DNA from: Sphingomonas sanxanigenens
GTDB taxonomy: Bacteria; Pseudomonadota; Alphaproteobacteria; Sphingomonadales; Sphingomonadaceae
Length of the DNA: 31,701 nucleotides
Direction of reading: 5' to 3'
NCBI GenBank assembly: GCA_003240855.1
Contig: QFNN01000022.1
Span: 1 to 31,701 of the forward strand
Part shown: positions 16,430-25,283 of the stretch, piece by piece
Layout of the letters: each line of letters begins with the position of its first letter
Numbering within the stretch: the stretch's first letter is position 1
Position numbers and translations under genes: made by a program
Notes under the pieces: generated by a model
Told to the model about the DNA's origin: nothing
Database searches by the model: none
The model's input: only the letters and a program-made list of their open reading frames with translations

Positions 16430-17577
16430 GGGTGGGGAATCTCCGTCTCGGCCAGAACGCGGCCATTACCTGCCATTGTAAGCGTCGCGCCGCGCCAATC
16501 AACCGATCGCGCGAAGAAAGAAGCGATGAAGATCGCAAAACTGATTATATCGCGCAACGGTAGCAGCAGAAGCGAGGCTGTCCGCCCGCCCCCGATCCGG
16601 TCCGCGACCAGCGCGACGGTGAGCCGCGACGCCAGGGCCGCCATGGTCGCGACCAGCCCCGCCGCCGGCGCAAAAGGCAGCGCAAGCAGCGCGATGGGCA
16701 GCGGATAGGCGATGATCGAAGCGGCATAGGTCGCCCCGGGCACCAGTTCGCGCACCGTCGCGCCCCAGCGCAGTTCGTGCCGCCATAGCGCAGCGAAGCT
16801 CGCTTCGGTCGAGGCGTGCGTGACGAGCATTGGCGGCGCCGCCACTTTCAGCCCCAGCGCGCGCACGGCGACGCCGATCGCATGATCGTCGGCCAATATA
16901 TCGGCGAAGCGGGCGAATCCGCCAATCCGCTCCAGCGTCTCGCGGCGCAGGGCGATGGTCGATCCCATGCAGGGCTGGGCGATGCCCAGCGCCACGCCGA
17001 ACACAGCGCCGGGCAGGAACTGCCAGCTCGGCCCAGCCGCCGCGACATGCGACCAGAAACCGGCGTCCCCGCGCCCGCGATAGAGGCAGGTGACTGCGCC
17101 CACGCCGTCCTGCCGCAAGGCCGAGAGCACACGCGCCAGATAATCAGGCGCAACCGCAATGTCGCTGTCGCTGAGGATCACCACGTCGTGGGAAATGGCG
17201 TGGCTCATGTTGACGAGATTGGAGACCTTGCCGTTCGCGCCGTGAAGCGCGCCGTCGCGGACCAGCGCTATGTCGGCATCGGGGTGCGCTGCCCAAAGCG
17301 CCTCGACCACGCCGGCGGCGGGATCGCCGGGGCGCTGGACGCCGCAGATCATCTGCACCGCACCGTCATGGCGCTGGGCGAGAAACGTCGCGAGATTAGC
17401 CGCCAGATCCGGCTCCGCGCCATGAAGCGGCTTAAGCAGGGTTACGGCCTCGCCCCCCGCCGCCGCTTCCCCGGCGGCGCGGAAATAGCGCGCAAGGACG
17501 AACGCCACGACAAGCATATAGGCTGCGCCAAGCAGCGCGAGCAGCGCCAGCGCGTCGCCGAGAATCGTCATAGCCAT
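16426..17577 (-). CDS. hpnI: Hopanoid glycosyltransferase HpnI
   Basis: Membrane-bound GT2-type glycosyltransferase that attaches an N-acetylglucosamine unit to bacteriohopanetetrol in characterised systems. From ATG 17577 it has 383 residues: an N-terminal membrane helix (about 8-30), the conserved LLKPLHGAEPDL entry to the catalytic domain (about 47-58), the metal-binding DSD at residues 137-139, LADDHAIG in the acceptor region, HELRW in place of the usual QxxRW motif, and C-terminal membrane helices. Alternative starts are ATG 17571 and GTG 17601. It is the first gene of the minus-strand side-chain operon and is divergent from hpnA across 83 bases. Confidence 0.93.
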   Translation of the reverse strand: MAMTILGDALALLALLGAAYMLVVAFVLARYFRAAGEAAAGGEAVTLLKPLHGAEPDLAANLATFLAQRHDGAVQMICGVQRPGDPAAGVVEALWAAHPDADIALVRDGALHGANGKVSNLVNMSHAISHDVVILSDSDIAVAPDYLARVLSALRQDGVGAVTCLYRGRGDAGFWSHVAAAGPSWQFLPGAVFGVALGIAQPCMGSTIALRRETLERIGGFARFADILADDHAIGVAVRALGLKVAAPPMLVTHASTEASFAALWRHELRWGATVRELVPGATYAASIIAYPLPIALLALPFAPAAGLVATMAALASRLTVALVADRIGGGRTASLLLLPLRDIISFAIFIASFFARSVDWRGATLTMAGNGRVLAETEIPHP

Positions 17578-17660
17578 GTCGATCGGTCTATCCGCGGCCA
17601 CGCCGCCTGTGTAGGGTCATGCCGTGCTGCGGAACATTCATACCCACGGCTGATTCACCC
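17578..17660. promoter_or_regulatory. Divergent control region of the two main hopanoid operons
   Basis: This 83-base gap lies between the divergent starts of hpnI (minus) and hpnA (plus), so promoters for both the side-chain operon and the squalene-hopene operon should lie in or near it. I could not pick a convincing -35/-10 pair or operator by eye. The call rests on gene arrangement. Confidence 0.5.
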
Positions 17661-18653
17661 ATGGCCGAAATCATTCTCGTCACCGGCGTGTCCGGCTTCG
17701 TCGGCTCGGCCGTCGCGCGCGCGCTTGCCGCCGAGGGCCGGCAGGTGCGCGGACTGGTGCGCGCGTCGAGCCCGCGCGCCAACCTGACGGACTTTCCCGG
17801 AACGCTCGTCGAAGGCGACGCCCGCGATGCCGCAAGCATGCGCGCCGCGATGCTGGGCGTCGATCACCTTTTCCATGTCGCGGCCGATTACCGTCTGTGG
17901 GCGCCCGATCCCGAGGAGATCGTGCGCAACAACCGGGCAAGCACCGAGACGGTGATGCGCGCCGCGCTCGACGCCGAGGTGAGGCGCATCGTCTATACGT
18001 CGAGCGTCGCGACGCTGAAGCCCGGCGATCACGCGCCGAGCGGCGAGCGCGCCGCCGCGCGGCCCGAGGAAGCCGTGGGCGCCTACAAGCGCAGCAAGGT
18101 CGTGGCCGAGCGCCTCGTCGAGGCGATGGTGCGCGACGAAGGCCTGCCGGCCGTCATCGTCCAGCCCTCCACCCCGATCGGCCCGCGCGACGTGAAGCCC
18201 ACGCCCACCGGCCGGATCGTCGTCGAGGCGGCGAACGGGCGGATGCCCGCCTATCTCGATTCGGGGCTCAACCTCGTCCATGTCGACGATGTCGCCGCCG
18301 GCCATCTGCTCGCCTTCGAGAAGGGACGCGTCGGCGAACGCTACATATTGGGCGGGCAGGATGTGATGCTGGGCGACATGCTCGGCGAGATCGCGGCGAT
18401 CGTCGGGCGCAGGCCGCCGCGCGTCAGCCTGCCGCGCGCACCGCTATTTCCGCTGGCGTGGATCAACGAGCGGATCGCGCGCGTCACCGGCAAGGATCCC
18501 TTCCTGACGCTCGATTCGCTGAAGATGTCGCAGCACCGGATGTTCTTCTCATCGGCGAAGGCGGAGGCGGAACTCGGCTATCGCGCGCGGCCTTATCGCG
18601 AGGCGCTGGTCGACGCGGTCGACTGGTTCCGCAAGGCGGGCATGATCGGATGA
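17661..18653 (+). CDS. hpnA: Hopanoid-associated sugar epimerase/dehydrogenase HpnA
   Basis: NAD(P)-dependent extended-SDR protein of the HpnA group, 330 residues, presumed to act on a nucleotide sugar or other donor used by the hopanoid pathway; its exact substrate is not established. The Rossmann motif is GVSGFVG (residues 9-15). The catalytic triad region includes Ser 114/115 in VYTSSVATL and the YxxxK motif at Tyr 142 and Lys 146 (AYKRSK). ATG 17661 places MAEIILVTG at the start, as expected; an ATG at 17619 adds 14 residues unlike the family. The gene opens the hpnABCDE-shc-hpnG operon, and its stop overlaps the hpnB start (ATGA). Confidence 0.94.
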   Translation: MAEIILVTGVSGFVGSAVARALAAEGRQVRGLVRASSPRANLTDFPGTLVEGDARDAASMRAAMLGVDHLFHVAADYRLWAPDPEEIVRNNRASTETVMRAALDAEVRRIVYTSSVATLKPGDHAPSGERAAARPEEAVGAYKRSKVVAERLVEAMVRDEGLPAVIVQPSTPIGPRDVKPTPTGRIVVEAANGRMPAYLDSGLNLVHVDDVAAGHLLAFEKGRVGERYILGGQDVMLGDMLGEIAAIVGRRPPRVSLPRAPLFPLAWINERIARVTGKDPFLTLDSLKMSQHRMFFSSAKAEAELGYRARPYREALVDAVDWFRKAGMIG

Positions 18654-19780
18654 TCTGGACGATGATCGGCGCGGTCACGCTGGCGATCTGGCTGGTGCTG
18701 ATCCTTGCGCGCCACGGCTTCTGGCTGGCGCGCGAGCGCGACACGCGCGACCTGCCCCCCGCCCCTGCGCACTGGCCTCCGGTGATCGCCGTCGTTCCCG
18801 CGCGCGACGAAGCAGATGTGATCGAACGATCGATCGGCAGCCTCGCCGCGCAGGATTATCCGGGCGAGTTCCATATCCTGCTGATCGACGATTCGAGCAG
18901 CGACGGCACCGGCGAGCGCGCGCGCGCGCTCGGCTCGCCATGCGTCGAAGTCGTCACCGGCAAGCCCCTCGCGCAAGGCTGGACGGGCAAGCTGTGGGCG
19001 GTGTCGCAGGGCGTGGCGCTGGCGGGCGACAGGCCGACCTATTTGTGGCTGACCGACGCCGACATCGCGCATGCGCCCGATACGCTCCGCAGCCTCGTCG
19101 CGCGCGGCGAAGCGGGCAGGCTCACGCTCGTCAGCCTGATGGCGAAGCTCAACTGCGCAACCTTTGCGGAGCGGATGCTGATCCCCGCCTTCGTCTTTTT
19201 CTTCCAGATGCTTTACCCCTTCGGTCTGGTGAACAAGCCCGGCGGAATGGGCGGCGGCGCCGGGGGCTGCATGCTGGTGCGCCGCGATGCGCTGGAGCGC
19301 GCCGGCGGGATCGCCGCCATCCGGGGCGCGCTGATCGACGATTGCACGCTGGGCGCGCTGCTCAAGCGGCAGGGGCCGATCTGGCTCGGGCTTACCGATC
19401 GGTCGGTCAGCATCCGGCCCTATGAGGATTTCGCCTCGGTCGCCGCGATGATCTCGCGATCGGCCTATGCGCAGCTCCGCTATTCGCCGCTGCTGCTCGC
19501 CGGCACGGTGATCGGCATGGCGCTGGTCTATGCAGCCCCGCCGCTGCTCGCCATTTTTGCCGATGGAACGCCCCGCCTGCTCGGCCGTGCCGCATGGGCA
19601 TTGATGGCGATCAGCTTCCAGCCCATGCTGCGCTTCTACCGTCAATCAGCTTTGTGGGGGGTTGCATTGCCCGTGATCGCCGCCTTTTACGCTGGCTGCA
19701 CCCTGCTTTCGGCGTGGCAGCATGCGCGCGGACGCGGGGGCATGTGGAAAGGCCGCGCACAGGCGGCGGCAGGAAAGTGA
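18650..19780 (+). CDS. hpnB: Hopanoid-associated glycosyltransferase HpnB
   Basis: GT2-type membrane glycosyltransferase, 376 residues; the acceptor in hopanoid synthesis is not firmly known. The N-terminal membrane helix spans about residues 5-22. The GT-A core shows VVPARDEADVIERSI (48-62), LLIDDSSSDGT (77-87), and the metal-binding DAD at 136-138 (LTDADIAHA). The GGMGGGAGGCMLVRR block and LIDDCTLG follow, then three or so C-terminal membrane helices. The ATG at 18650 overlaps the hpnA stop. The hpnB stop shares one base with the hpnC start (TGATG), so expression of the three genes is coupled. Confidence 0.94.
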   Translation: MIWTMIGAVTLAIWLVLILARHGFWLARERDTRDLPPAPAHWPPVIAVVPARDEADVIERSIGSLAAQDYPGEFHILLIDDSSSDGTGERARALGSPCVEVVTGKPLAQGWTGKLWAVSQGVALAGDRPTYLWLTDADIAHAPDTLRSLVARGEAGRLTLVSLMAKLNCATFAERMLIPAFVFFFQMLYPFGLVNKPGGMGGGAGGCMLVRRDALERAGGIAAIRGALIDDCTLGALLKRQGPIWLGLTDRSVSIRPYEDFASVAAMISRSAYAQLRYSPLLLAGTVIGMALVYAAPPLLAIFADGTPRLLGRAAWALMAISFQPMLRFYRQSALWGVALPVIAAFYAGCTLLSAWQHARGRGGMWKGRAQAAAGK

Positions 19781-20601
19781 TGCAGGCAGCCGAACTCGCT
19801 TCCGGAAAAGGGCATGACGACGAGAATTTTCCCGTCGCCAGCCTGTTGCTGCGCGCCGAATATCGCCCGCCGATCATGGCCTTCTACCGCTTCGCGCGCG
19901 CGGCGGACGACATTGCGGACCACCCCGAGGCGACCGCCGAACTGAAGCTGGCCGAGCTTGCGCATATGCGCGCAGGGCTGGACGGCGCAGGCGCGCCCGA
20001 AGCGATGGCGCTGCGCGAGGCCATGGCGGCGCGCGGAATCGATCCCGTCCACGCGCATGAACTGCTCGACGCCTTCGTCCGCGACGTGACGGTAAGGCGC
20101 TACGCAAGCTGGGATGATCTGATCGGTTATTGCCGGCTGTCCGCAGTGCCGGTGGGGCGCTTCGTGCTCGACGTGCATGGCGAGAGCCGCGACACCTGGC
20201 CGGCCAATGATGCGCTGTGCGCAGCGCTTCAGGTCATCAACCATCTGCAGGATTGCGCGAAGGATTATCGGACGCTCGACCGCGTCTATATTCCGCTCGA
20301 CACCGGTCTGGTCGTCGATCAGTTGCGCGACGACCGCGCCAGCCCGGCGCTACGCGCGATCATCGTCTCGCTTGCGCAAAGGACGCGCGGCCTGCTCGAT
20401 CGGTCAGCCGGCTTTTCCCGGATGATCCGCGATCGCCGGCTGGCGGCGGAAGTCGCCGTGATCCAGCGGCTTGCCATCAGCCTTTGCCACCGGCTCGAAC
20501 ATCGAGACCCGCTGTGTGAGCGCGTCCATCATGGCAAGGTCGAAACGCTGTTCCTCGCCGCCGGCGCGGCGATCCCGGCCCTGCTCCGGCGCTCTGCATG
20601 A
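19780..20601 (+). CDS. hpnC: Hydroxysqualene synthase HpnC
   Basis: Trans-isoprenyl diphosphate synthase family (squalene/phytoene synthase). In the three-enzyme bacterial route HpnC converts presqualene diphosphate to hydroxysqualene. The 273-residue product has the first aspartate motif DDIAD (Asp 43 to Asp 47, in ARAADDIAD) and the second, NHLQDCAKDY, followed by RVYIPLD. ATG 19780 has AGGAAAG directly upstream and overlaps the hpnB stop by one base; the frame is open further upstream, but that reads back inside hpnB. Its stop overlaps the hpnD start (ATGA). Assignment to HpnC rather than HpnD rests on order and on the NHLQDC form of motif two. Confidence 0.95.
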   Translation: MQAAELASGKGHDDENFPVASLLLRAEYRPPIMAFYRFARAADDIADHPEATAELKLAELAHMRAGLDGAGAPEAMALREAMAARGIDPVHAHELLDAFVRDVTVRRYASWDDLIGYCRLSAVPVGRFVLDVHGESRDTWPANDALCAALQVINHLQDCAKDYRTLDRVYIPLDTGLVVDQLRDDRASPALRAIIVSLAQRTRGLLDRSAGFSRMIRDRRLAAEVAVIQRLAISLCHRLEHRDPLCERVHHGKVETLFLAAGAAIPALLRRSA

Positions 20602-21419
20602 ACCAGAGCGCCCCCGCCGCCTCGCGCAGTTCCTTCTATGCGGGGATGCGCATCCTGCCCCGCGCCGAGCGCGAGGCGATGTTCGCCGTCTATGATTTCT
20701 GCCGCGTGGTCGACGACATCGCCGACGACCAGCAGGGCGATCGCCCGTCGCGCCGCGCCGCGCTCGATCAGTGGCGGGCCGATCTCGACGCGCTCTATGC
20801 CGGGCGCGATCCCGGCCAGGCCGCCCCGCTCGCCGAGGCGGTCTCGCGCTTCGGCCTCGCGCGTGAGGATTTCGAGGCGGTGATCGACGGCATGGCGATG
20901 GACGTCGAGCGCGACATTTGCTGGCCGGGCGAGGCCGAGCTCGATCTCTACTGCGATCGCGTCGCGTCTGCCGTCGGGCGACTTTCGGTGCGCATATTCG
21001 GGATGGAACGGGAGCCCGGGCTGGCGCTCGCCCACCATCTCGGCCGCGCGCTCCAGCTCACCAACATATTGCGCGACATTGACGAGGATGCGGCGATCGG
21101 GCGTGTCTACCTGCCGATCGAACGACTTTCGGCGGCGGGCATCGCCCCCGAAACGCCGGCGCAGGTCGCCGCGGATCCGCTCATCGACAAGGCCGTCCGC
21201 CCGATCGCGGCTGCGGCGCACGAACATTATCGCGCCGCCCACGCGATATTGGCCGCGCGTCCCGAAGGCCATCTGATCGCGCCGCGCCTGATGGAGGCAG
21301 CCTATGCCAAGCTACTCGCGCGCATGGAAAAAACCGGATGGGCGCCCCCGCGCGAACGCGTAAGGACCAACAAGATCGCGCTGCTGTGGACCATCGCCCG
21401 ACTGCTGGTGACGCGATGA
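20598..21419 (+). CDS. hpnD: Presqualene diphosphate synthase HpnD
   Basis: Condenses two farnesyl diphosphates to presqualene diphosphate, the first committed step of squalene formation in the HpnCDE route. It has 273 residues, the same length as HpnC. The aspartate-rich motifs are VVDDIADD (Asp 39 to Asp 43) and LTNILRDIDED, the latter followed by GRVYLP, which is the canonical pattern for squalene/phytoene synthases. The start ATG 20598 overlaps the hpnC TGA, and its own stop overlaps the hpnE ATG (21416-21419). The paired hpnC-hpnD genes are probably ancient paralogues. Confidence 0.96.
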   Translation: MNQSAPAASRSSFYAGMRILPRAEREAMFAVYDFCRVVDDIADDQQGDRPSRRAALDQWRADLDALYAGRDPGQAAPLAEAVSRFGLAREDFEAVIDGMAMDVERDICWPGEAELDLYCDRVASAVGRLSVRIFGMEREPGLALAHHLGRALQLTNILRDIDEDAAIGRVYLPIERLSAAGIAPETPAQVAADPLIDKAVRPIAAAAHEHYRAAHAILAARPEGHLIAPRLMEAAYAKLLARMEKTGWAPPRERVRTNKIALLWTIARLLVTR

Positions 21420-22672
21420 ACTTCGCCCGCGCGACGATAGCCGGCGCGGGGCTTGCCGGCCTGTCGGCGGCCGTGCGGCTGTCGGAGGCCGGGCTTGGCG
21501 TCGCTATCTCCGATTCGGCGGCGCAGGCGGGCGGACGGTGCCGATCCTATCATGATCCGCAGCTTGGCCTGACGATCGACAATGGCAATCATCTCGTCCT
21601 CGCCGGCAATGACGGGGTCGCGCGCTTTCGCCGGACGGTAGGCGCAGAAGCGCCGCTCTCCGGCCCCGAACGGGCCGATTTCGCCTTCGCCGATCTCGGC
21701 ACGGGCGCGCGCTGGACGGTGCGGATGAACGGCGGCCGCCTGCCCTGGTGGGTCGCGATGCCGTCGCGCCGTGTGCCCGGAACGCGGTTGCGCGATTATC
21801 TGGCGCTATCCCCGCTGCTGGCGAAGGATGGCGGCGCGCGCGTCGGCGATCGGATCGCGACGCGCGGCGCTTTGTGGGATCGGTTGCTGGGGCCGGTGCT
21901 GCTCGCCGTGCTCAACACCCCGCCGGACAAGGGATCAGCGGCGCTCACCGCCAATGTGCTGCGCGAAACGCTGGGCCGGGGCGGCCGCGCGATGCTGCCG
22001 CGCATCGCCGAACCCAGCCTAGCCGCCGCCTTCGTCGATCCGGCGACGCGCTGGCTGGCGGCGCACGGCGCGCCGGTCGCGCTTGGCAGGCGGCTGCGCG
22101 CCGTCGAGGCGGACGGCGACAGGGTCAAAGCGCTCGTCTGGAGCGACGGCCGGCAGGAAGTCGCGGGGGACGAGGCGGTGATCCTCGCGGTCCCCCCCTG
22201 GGTCGCCAGCACGCTGCTTCCCGAAATCCCCTCGCCCGACCGGTTCCACGCGATCGTCAACGGCCATTTCGCGATGCCCGCGCCCGCCGCCGCGCCCGCC
22301 ATGCTGGGCCTGATCGGCGGCAGCGCCGAATGGGTCTTTGCCTTTCCCGACCGCATATCGGTGACGGTCAGCGCGGCGGATGCGATCGTCGACGAGGATC
22401 GCGAGGCGCTGGCGCGGCGCTTCTGGGCCGATATCTGCGCGGCCTATCGCATCGACGCACCGATGCCCGCCTGGCAGATCGTCAAGGAAAAGCGCGCGAC
22501 CTTCGCCGCCGCGCCCGATCAGGAACCGAAGCGGCCGGTCGCGCGGACGCGCTGGCGCAACCTGTTCCTCGCGGGCGACTGGACCGACACAGGGCTGCCC
22601 GCCACGATCGAAGGCGCCATCCGATCGGGCGAGACGGCTGCGGGGTTGGTAATCACAGCCTCAACAGGTTAA
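21416..22672 (+). CDS. hpnE: Hydroxysqualene dehydroxylase HpnE
   Basis: FAD-dependent amine-oxidase/phytoene-desaturase-like protein that reduces hydroxysqualene to squalene in the HpnCDE route. From ATG 21416 it has 418 residues. The dinucleotide-binding motif GAGLAG is at residues 10-15, followed by the GGRCRS motif. The C-terminal FAD-contact segment reads NLFLAGDWTDTGLPATIEGA, diagnostic for this family. The start overlaps the hpnD stop by four bases, and shc begins eight bases after its stop. Confidence 0.95.
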   Translation: MNFARATIAGAGLAGLSAAVRLSEAGLGVAISDSAAQAGGRCRSYHDPQLGLTIDNGNHLVLAGNDGVARFRRTVGAEAPLSGPERADFAFADLGTGARWTVRMNGGRLPWWVAMPSRRVPGTRLRDYLALSPLLAKDGGARVGDRIATRGALWDRLLGPVLLAVLNTPPDKGSAALTANVLRETLGRGGRAMLPRIAEPSLAAAFVDPATRWLAAHGAPVALGRRLRAVEADGDRVKALVWSDGRQEVAGDEAVILAVPPWVASTLLPEIPSPDRFHAIVNGHFAMPAPAAAPAMLGLIGGSAEWVFAFPDRISVTVSAADAIVDEDREALARRFWADICAAYRIDAPMPAWQIVKEKRATFAAAPDQEPKRPVARTRWRNLFLAGDWTDTGLPATIEGAIRSGETAAGLVITASTG

Positions 22673-22680
22673 TTGGCGGC

Positions 22681-24621
22681 ATGGCAACGCTCACCGAAAC
22701 GACCGATAAGCTGGACGCCGTCGACGAAGCCGTCGATCGCGCCGCCTCCGCACTGACTGCGGCGCAGCGCCCGGATGGCCATTGGGTGTTCGAGCTGGAA
22801 GCCGACGCCACCATCCCCGCCGAATATGTGCTGCTGCGCCATTATCTGGGCGAGCCGGTGGACGAGGTGCTTGAGGCCAAGATCGGGCGGTATCTGCGCA
22901 GGATCCAGTCGGCCGATCATCATGGCTGGGGGCTGTTTCACGGCGGCGCGTTCGACGTGAGCGCGACGGTGAAGGCCTATTATGCGCTCAAGATGATCGG
23001 CGACGATCCGCAGGCGCCGCACATGGCCCGCGCGCGTGACGCCGTGCTCGCGGCGGGCGGAGCTGCGGCGGTCAACGTCTTTACGCGCATCCAGCTCGCG
23101 CTGTTCGGCGCGGGGCCGTGGTCGACGGTGCCGACGATGCCGCCGGAACTGATCCTGTTGCCGCGCAGCTTCCCCATCCATCTTTCCAAGATGAGTTATT
23201 GGGCGCGCACCGTCGTGGTGCCGCTGCTCGTGCTGTGCGCGGCGCGGCCGATCGCGCGCAATGCGAAGGGCGTGAAGGTCGACGAACTCTATACCGGCAA
23301 GGCCGTGCGCGCGGGCACCAAGGCCGCCGATCCCAAATGGCTGTGGACGATCGGCTTCAATACGCTCGACAAGCTGTTGAAGGCCGGCGACGGGCTGTGG
23401 CCGAAGCGTCTGCGCGCCCGCGCGATCAAGGCCTGCGAAGCTTGGGTGATTGAGCGGCTTAACGGCGAGGACGGGCTTGGCGCCATCTATCCGGCGATGG
23501 CGAACAGCGTGATGATGTTCGATCTGCTGGGCTATGCCGAGGATCATCCGCACCGCGCGATCGCCCGCCAGTCCATCGAGAATCTTCTCGTGATCGGCGA
23601 GGACGAGGCTTATTGCCAACCCTGCGTCTCCCCCGTCTGGGATACCGCGCTTGCCGCCCATGCGATGATGGAAGCCGGCGGCGAAGCAAACGAGGCGCGC
23701 GCGAAGGCCGGCCTCGACTGGCTGGAGCCGCTTCAGGTGCTCGACGTCGAGGGCGACTGGGCGGAGGAGCGCCCCGGCGTCCGCCCCGGCGGCTGGGCCT
23801 TCCAGTATAACAACGCGCATTATCCCGATCTCGACGACACCGCCGTGGTGGTGATGGCGATGGACCGCGCGCAGATCGCCGATCGCATGCCCATTGACCG
23901 CGGCGTCGAGTGGACGGTCGGGCTCCAGTCGAAAAATGGCGGCTGGGGCGCGTTCGACGCCGACAACAGCTACGACTATCTGAATAACCTGCCCTTCGCC
24001 GATCATGGCGCGCTGCTCGATCCGCCGACCGCCGACGTATCCGCGCGCTGCGTCTCGATGCTCGCCCAGCTTGGCGAGCGTCCCGATACCAGCCCGCGCA
24101 TGGCCGCCGCGATCGAATATCTGCGGCGTGAGCAGGAGCCCGAGGGAAGCTGGTTCGGCCGCTGGGGCGTGAACTATATCTATGGCACATGGTCGGTGCT
24201 CTGCGCGCTGTGCGCGGCGGGGCTGGACGGCGACGATCCGATGGTCGGGCGCGCGGTCGACTGGCTGGAGTCGATCCAGAACCCCGACGGCGGCTGGGGC
24301 GAGGATTGCGAAAGCTATGCGCTCGATCGCACCGGGCATCTCCCTGCCCCTTCCACCGCATCGCAGACCGCCTGGGCGCTGCTCGGGCTGATGGCGGCGG
24401 GCGAGGTCGACAGCCCAGCCGTGAAGCGCGGGATCGACTGGCTGGCGGCGAACCAGCAGGCCGATGGTCTGTGGGGGCAGGAATATTATACCGGCGGCGG
24501 CTTCCCGCGCGTTTTCTACCTGCGTTATCACGGCTATCCCAAATATTTCCCGCTGTGGGCGATGGCGCGCTATCGCAACCTCAAGCGATCCAACACGCGC
24601 CGCACGGCGTTCGGCATGTGA
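22681..24621 (+). CDS. shc: Squalene-hopene cyclase
   Basis: Cyclises squalene to hopene/hopanol in one protonation-initiated cascade; a monotopic inner-membrane enzyme. It has 646 residues, in line with the family. The catalytic acid motif is DLDDTA, with Asp 383, Asp 385 and Asp 386; it aligns with the DxDD motif that contains the catalytic Asp 376 of the Alicyclobacillus enzyme. Several QW repeats are visible, such as SKNGGWGAF, RREQEPEGSWFGRWG, NPDGGWGEDCESY and NQQADGLWGQEY. ATG 22681 gives the expected N-terminus, with a long open extension upstream inside hpnE that should be ignored. Its end overlaps the GTG start of hpnG (GTGA). Confidence 0.98.
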   Translation: MATLTETTDKLDAVDEAVDRAASALTAAQRPDGHWVFELEADATIPAEYVLLRHYLGEPVDEVLEAKIGRYLRRIQSADHHGWGLFHGGAFDVSATVKAYYALKMIGDDPQAPHMARARDAVLAAGGAAAVNVFTRIQLALFGAGPWSTVPTMPPELILLPRSFPIHLSKMSYWARTVVVPLLVLCAARPIARNAKGVKVDELYTGKAVRAGTKAADPKWLWTIGFNTLDKLLKAGDGLWPKRLRARAIKACEAWVIERLNGEDGLGAIYPAMANSVMMFDLLGYAEDHPHRAIARQSIENLLVIGEDEAYCQPCVSPVWDTALAAHAMMEAGGEANEARAKAGLDWLEPLQVLDVEGDWAEERPGVRPGGWAFQYNNAHYPDLDDTAVVVMAMDRAQIADRMPIDRGVEWTVGLQSKNGGWGAFDADNSYDYLNNLPFADHGALLDPPTADVSARCVSMLAQLGERPDTSPRMAAAIEYLRREQEPEGSWFGRWGVNYIYGTWSVLCALCAAGLDGDDPMVGRAVDWLESIQNPDGGWGEDCESYALDRTGHLPAPSTASQTAWALLGLMAAGEVDSPAVKRGIDWLAANQQADGLWGQEYYTGGGFPRVFYLRYHGYPKYFPLWAMARYRNLKRSNTRRTAFGM

Positions 24622-25283
24622 CGTTCCTCGTCGCCTGCGGCCTGAAGCGCGAGGCTCGCCTGATAACCAGGCCGGGGCATGACGTGTTCGCGGTGGCGGG
24701 CGGCGGCGACGATGCGCGCCTTGAACGCGAACTGGAGAAGCTGGCGAGCCTTTTCCCCGGCACGATCGTGTCAAGCGGCCTCGCCGGCGCACTCGCCCCA
24801 TCGCTGAAACCCGGCGCGGTGGTGCTGGATGGCGACGCCGCGTTCGTCGAGAAGCTGAGCCAGGCGCTCCCCAACGCCGTAGTCGGGCGCGTTCTGGGGC
24901 GTAAGACGATGGCGGCCACGGTCGCCGAAAAACAGTTGCTCCACCGCATGACGGGCGCGACCGCGATCGACATGGAAAGCCATGTCGCCATGCGCGTGGC
25001 GCGGAAGCTGGGCCTGACGTTCGGCGTGCTGCGCGTGATTTCGGACGGCGCGGGCGACGAACTGCCGCCGGCCGCGCGCGTAGGAATGAAGCCCGACGGG
25101 GGAATGGCGCTGGGCGCCGTGCTCGCCTCGCTTGCCCGCGCGCCCGGTCAGTTGCCCGCGCTGATCCGCACGGGGCGCGACGCCGGGCGCGCGTTCAAGG
25201 TGCTAGACGGCCTTTACGACACGCTTGGACGCGTTGGGATTCTCGGCCTTGATCTTCGCCAGTTCACGCTCGACGTGCGATGA
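24618..25283 (+). CDS. hpnG: Hopanoid nucleosidase/phosphorylase HpnG
   Basis: Nucleoside-phosphorylase-like enzyme that removes adenine from adenosylhopane, the product of HpnH, on the way to bacteriohopanetetrol. The 221-residue product uses a GTG start at 24618, overlapping the shc stop (GTGA) and giving the family N-terminus MTFLVACGLKREARLI. Superfamily motifs include AIDMESHVAMRVA around residue 115-127, with the ribose-binding Met-Glu, and RVISDGAGDELP. Its last 27 codons lie over the end of hpnH on the other strand (25203-25283); the family-like AGRAFKVLDGLYDTLG tail lies in this overlap, so the overlap looks real. Confidence 0.93.
   Translation: MTFLVACGLKREARLITRPGHDVFAVAGGGDDARLERELEKLASLFPGTIVSSGLAGALAPSLKPGAVVLDGDAAFVEKLSQALPNAVVGRVLGRKTMAATVAEKQLLHRMTGATAIDMESHVAMRVARKLGLTFGVLRVISDGAGDELPPAARVGMKPDGGMALGAVLASLARAPGQLPALIRTGRDAGRAFKVLDGLYDTLGRVGILGLDLRQFTLDVR

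Noticed and set aside
14651..16708. A 685-codon open frame on the plus strand
   Set aside because: It is antisense to hpnK, hpnJ and the end of hpnI, which carry complete catalytic motifs. There is no recognisable protein sequence in it.
21748..24621. A 957-codon frame ending with squalene-hopene cyclase
   Set aside because: The first ~310 codons are an accidental open stretch over hpnE in another frame. The cyclase family N-terminus begins at 22681, so this is not a fusion protein.
22669..24801. A 710-codon open frame on the minus strand
   Set aside because: Antisense to shc and hpnG, with composition typical of the complementary strand of a GC-rich gene and no motif.
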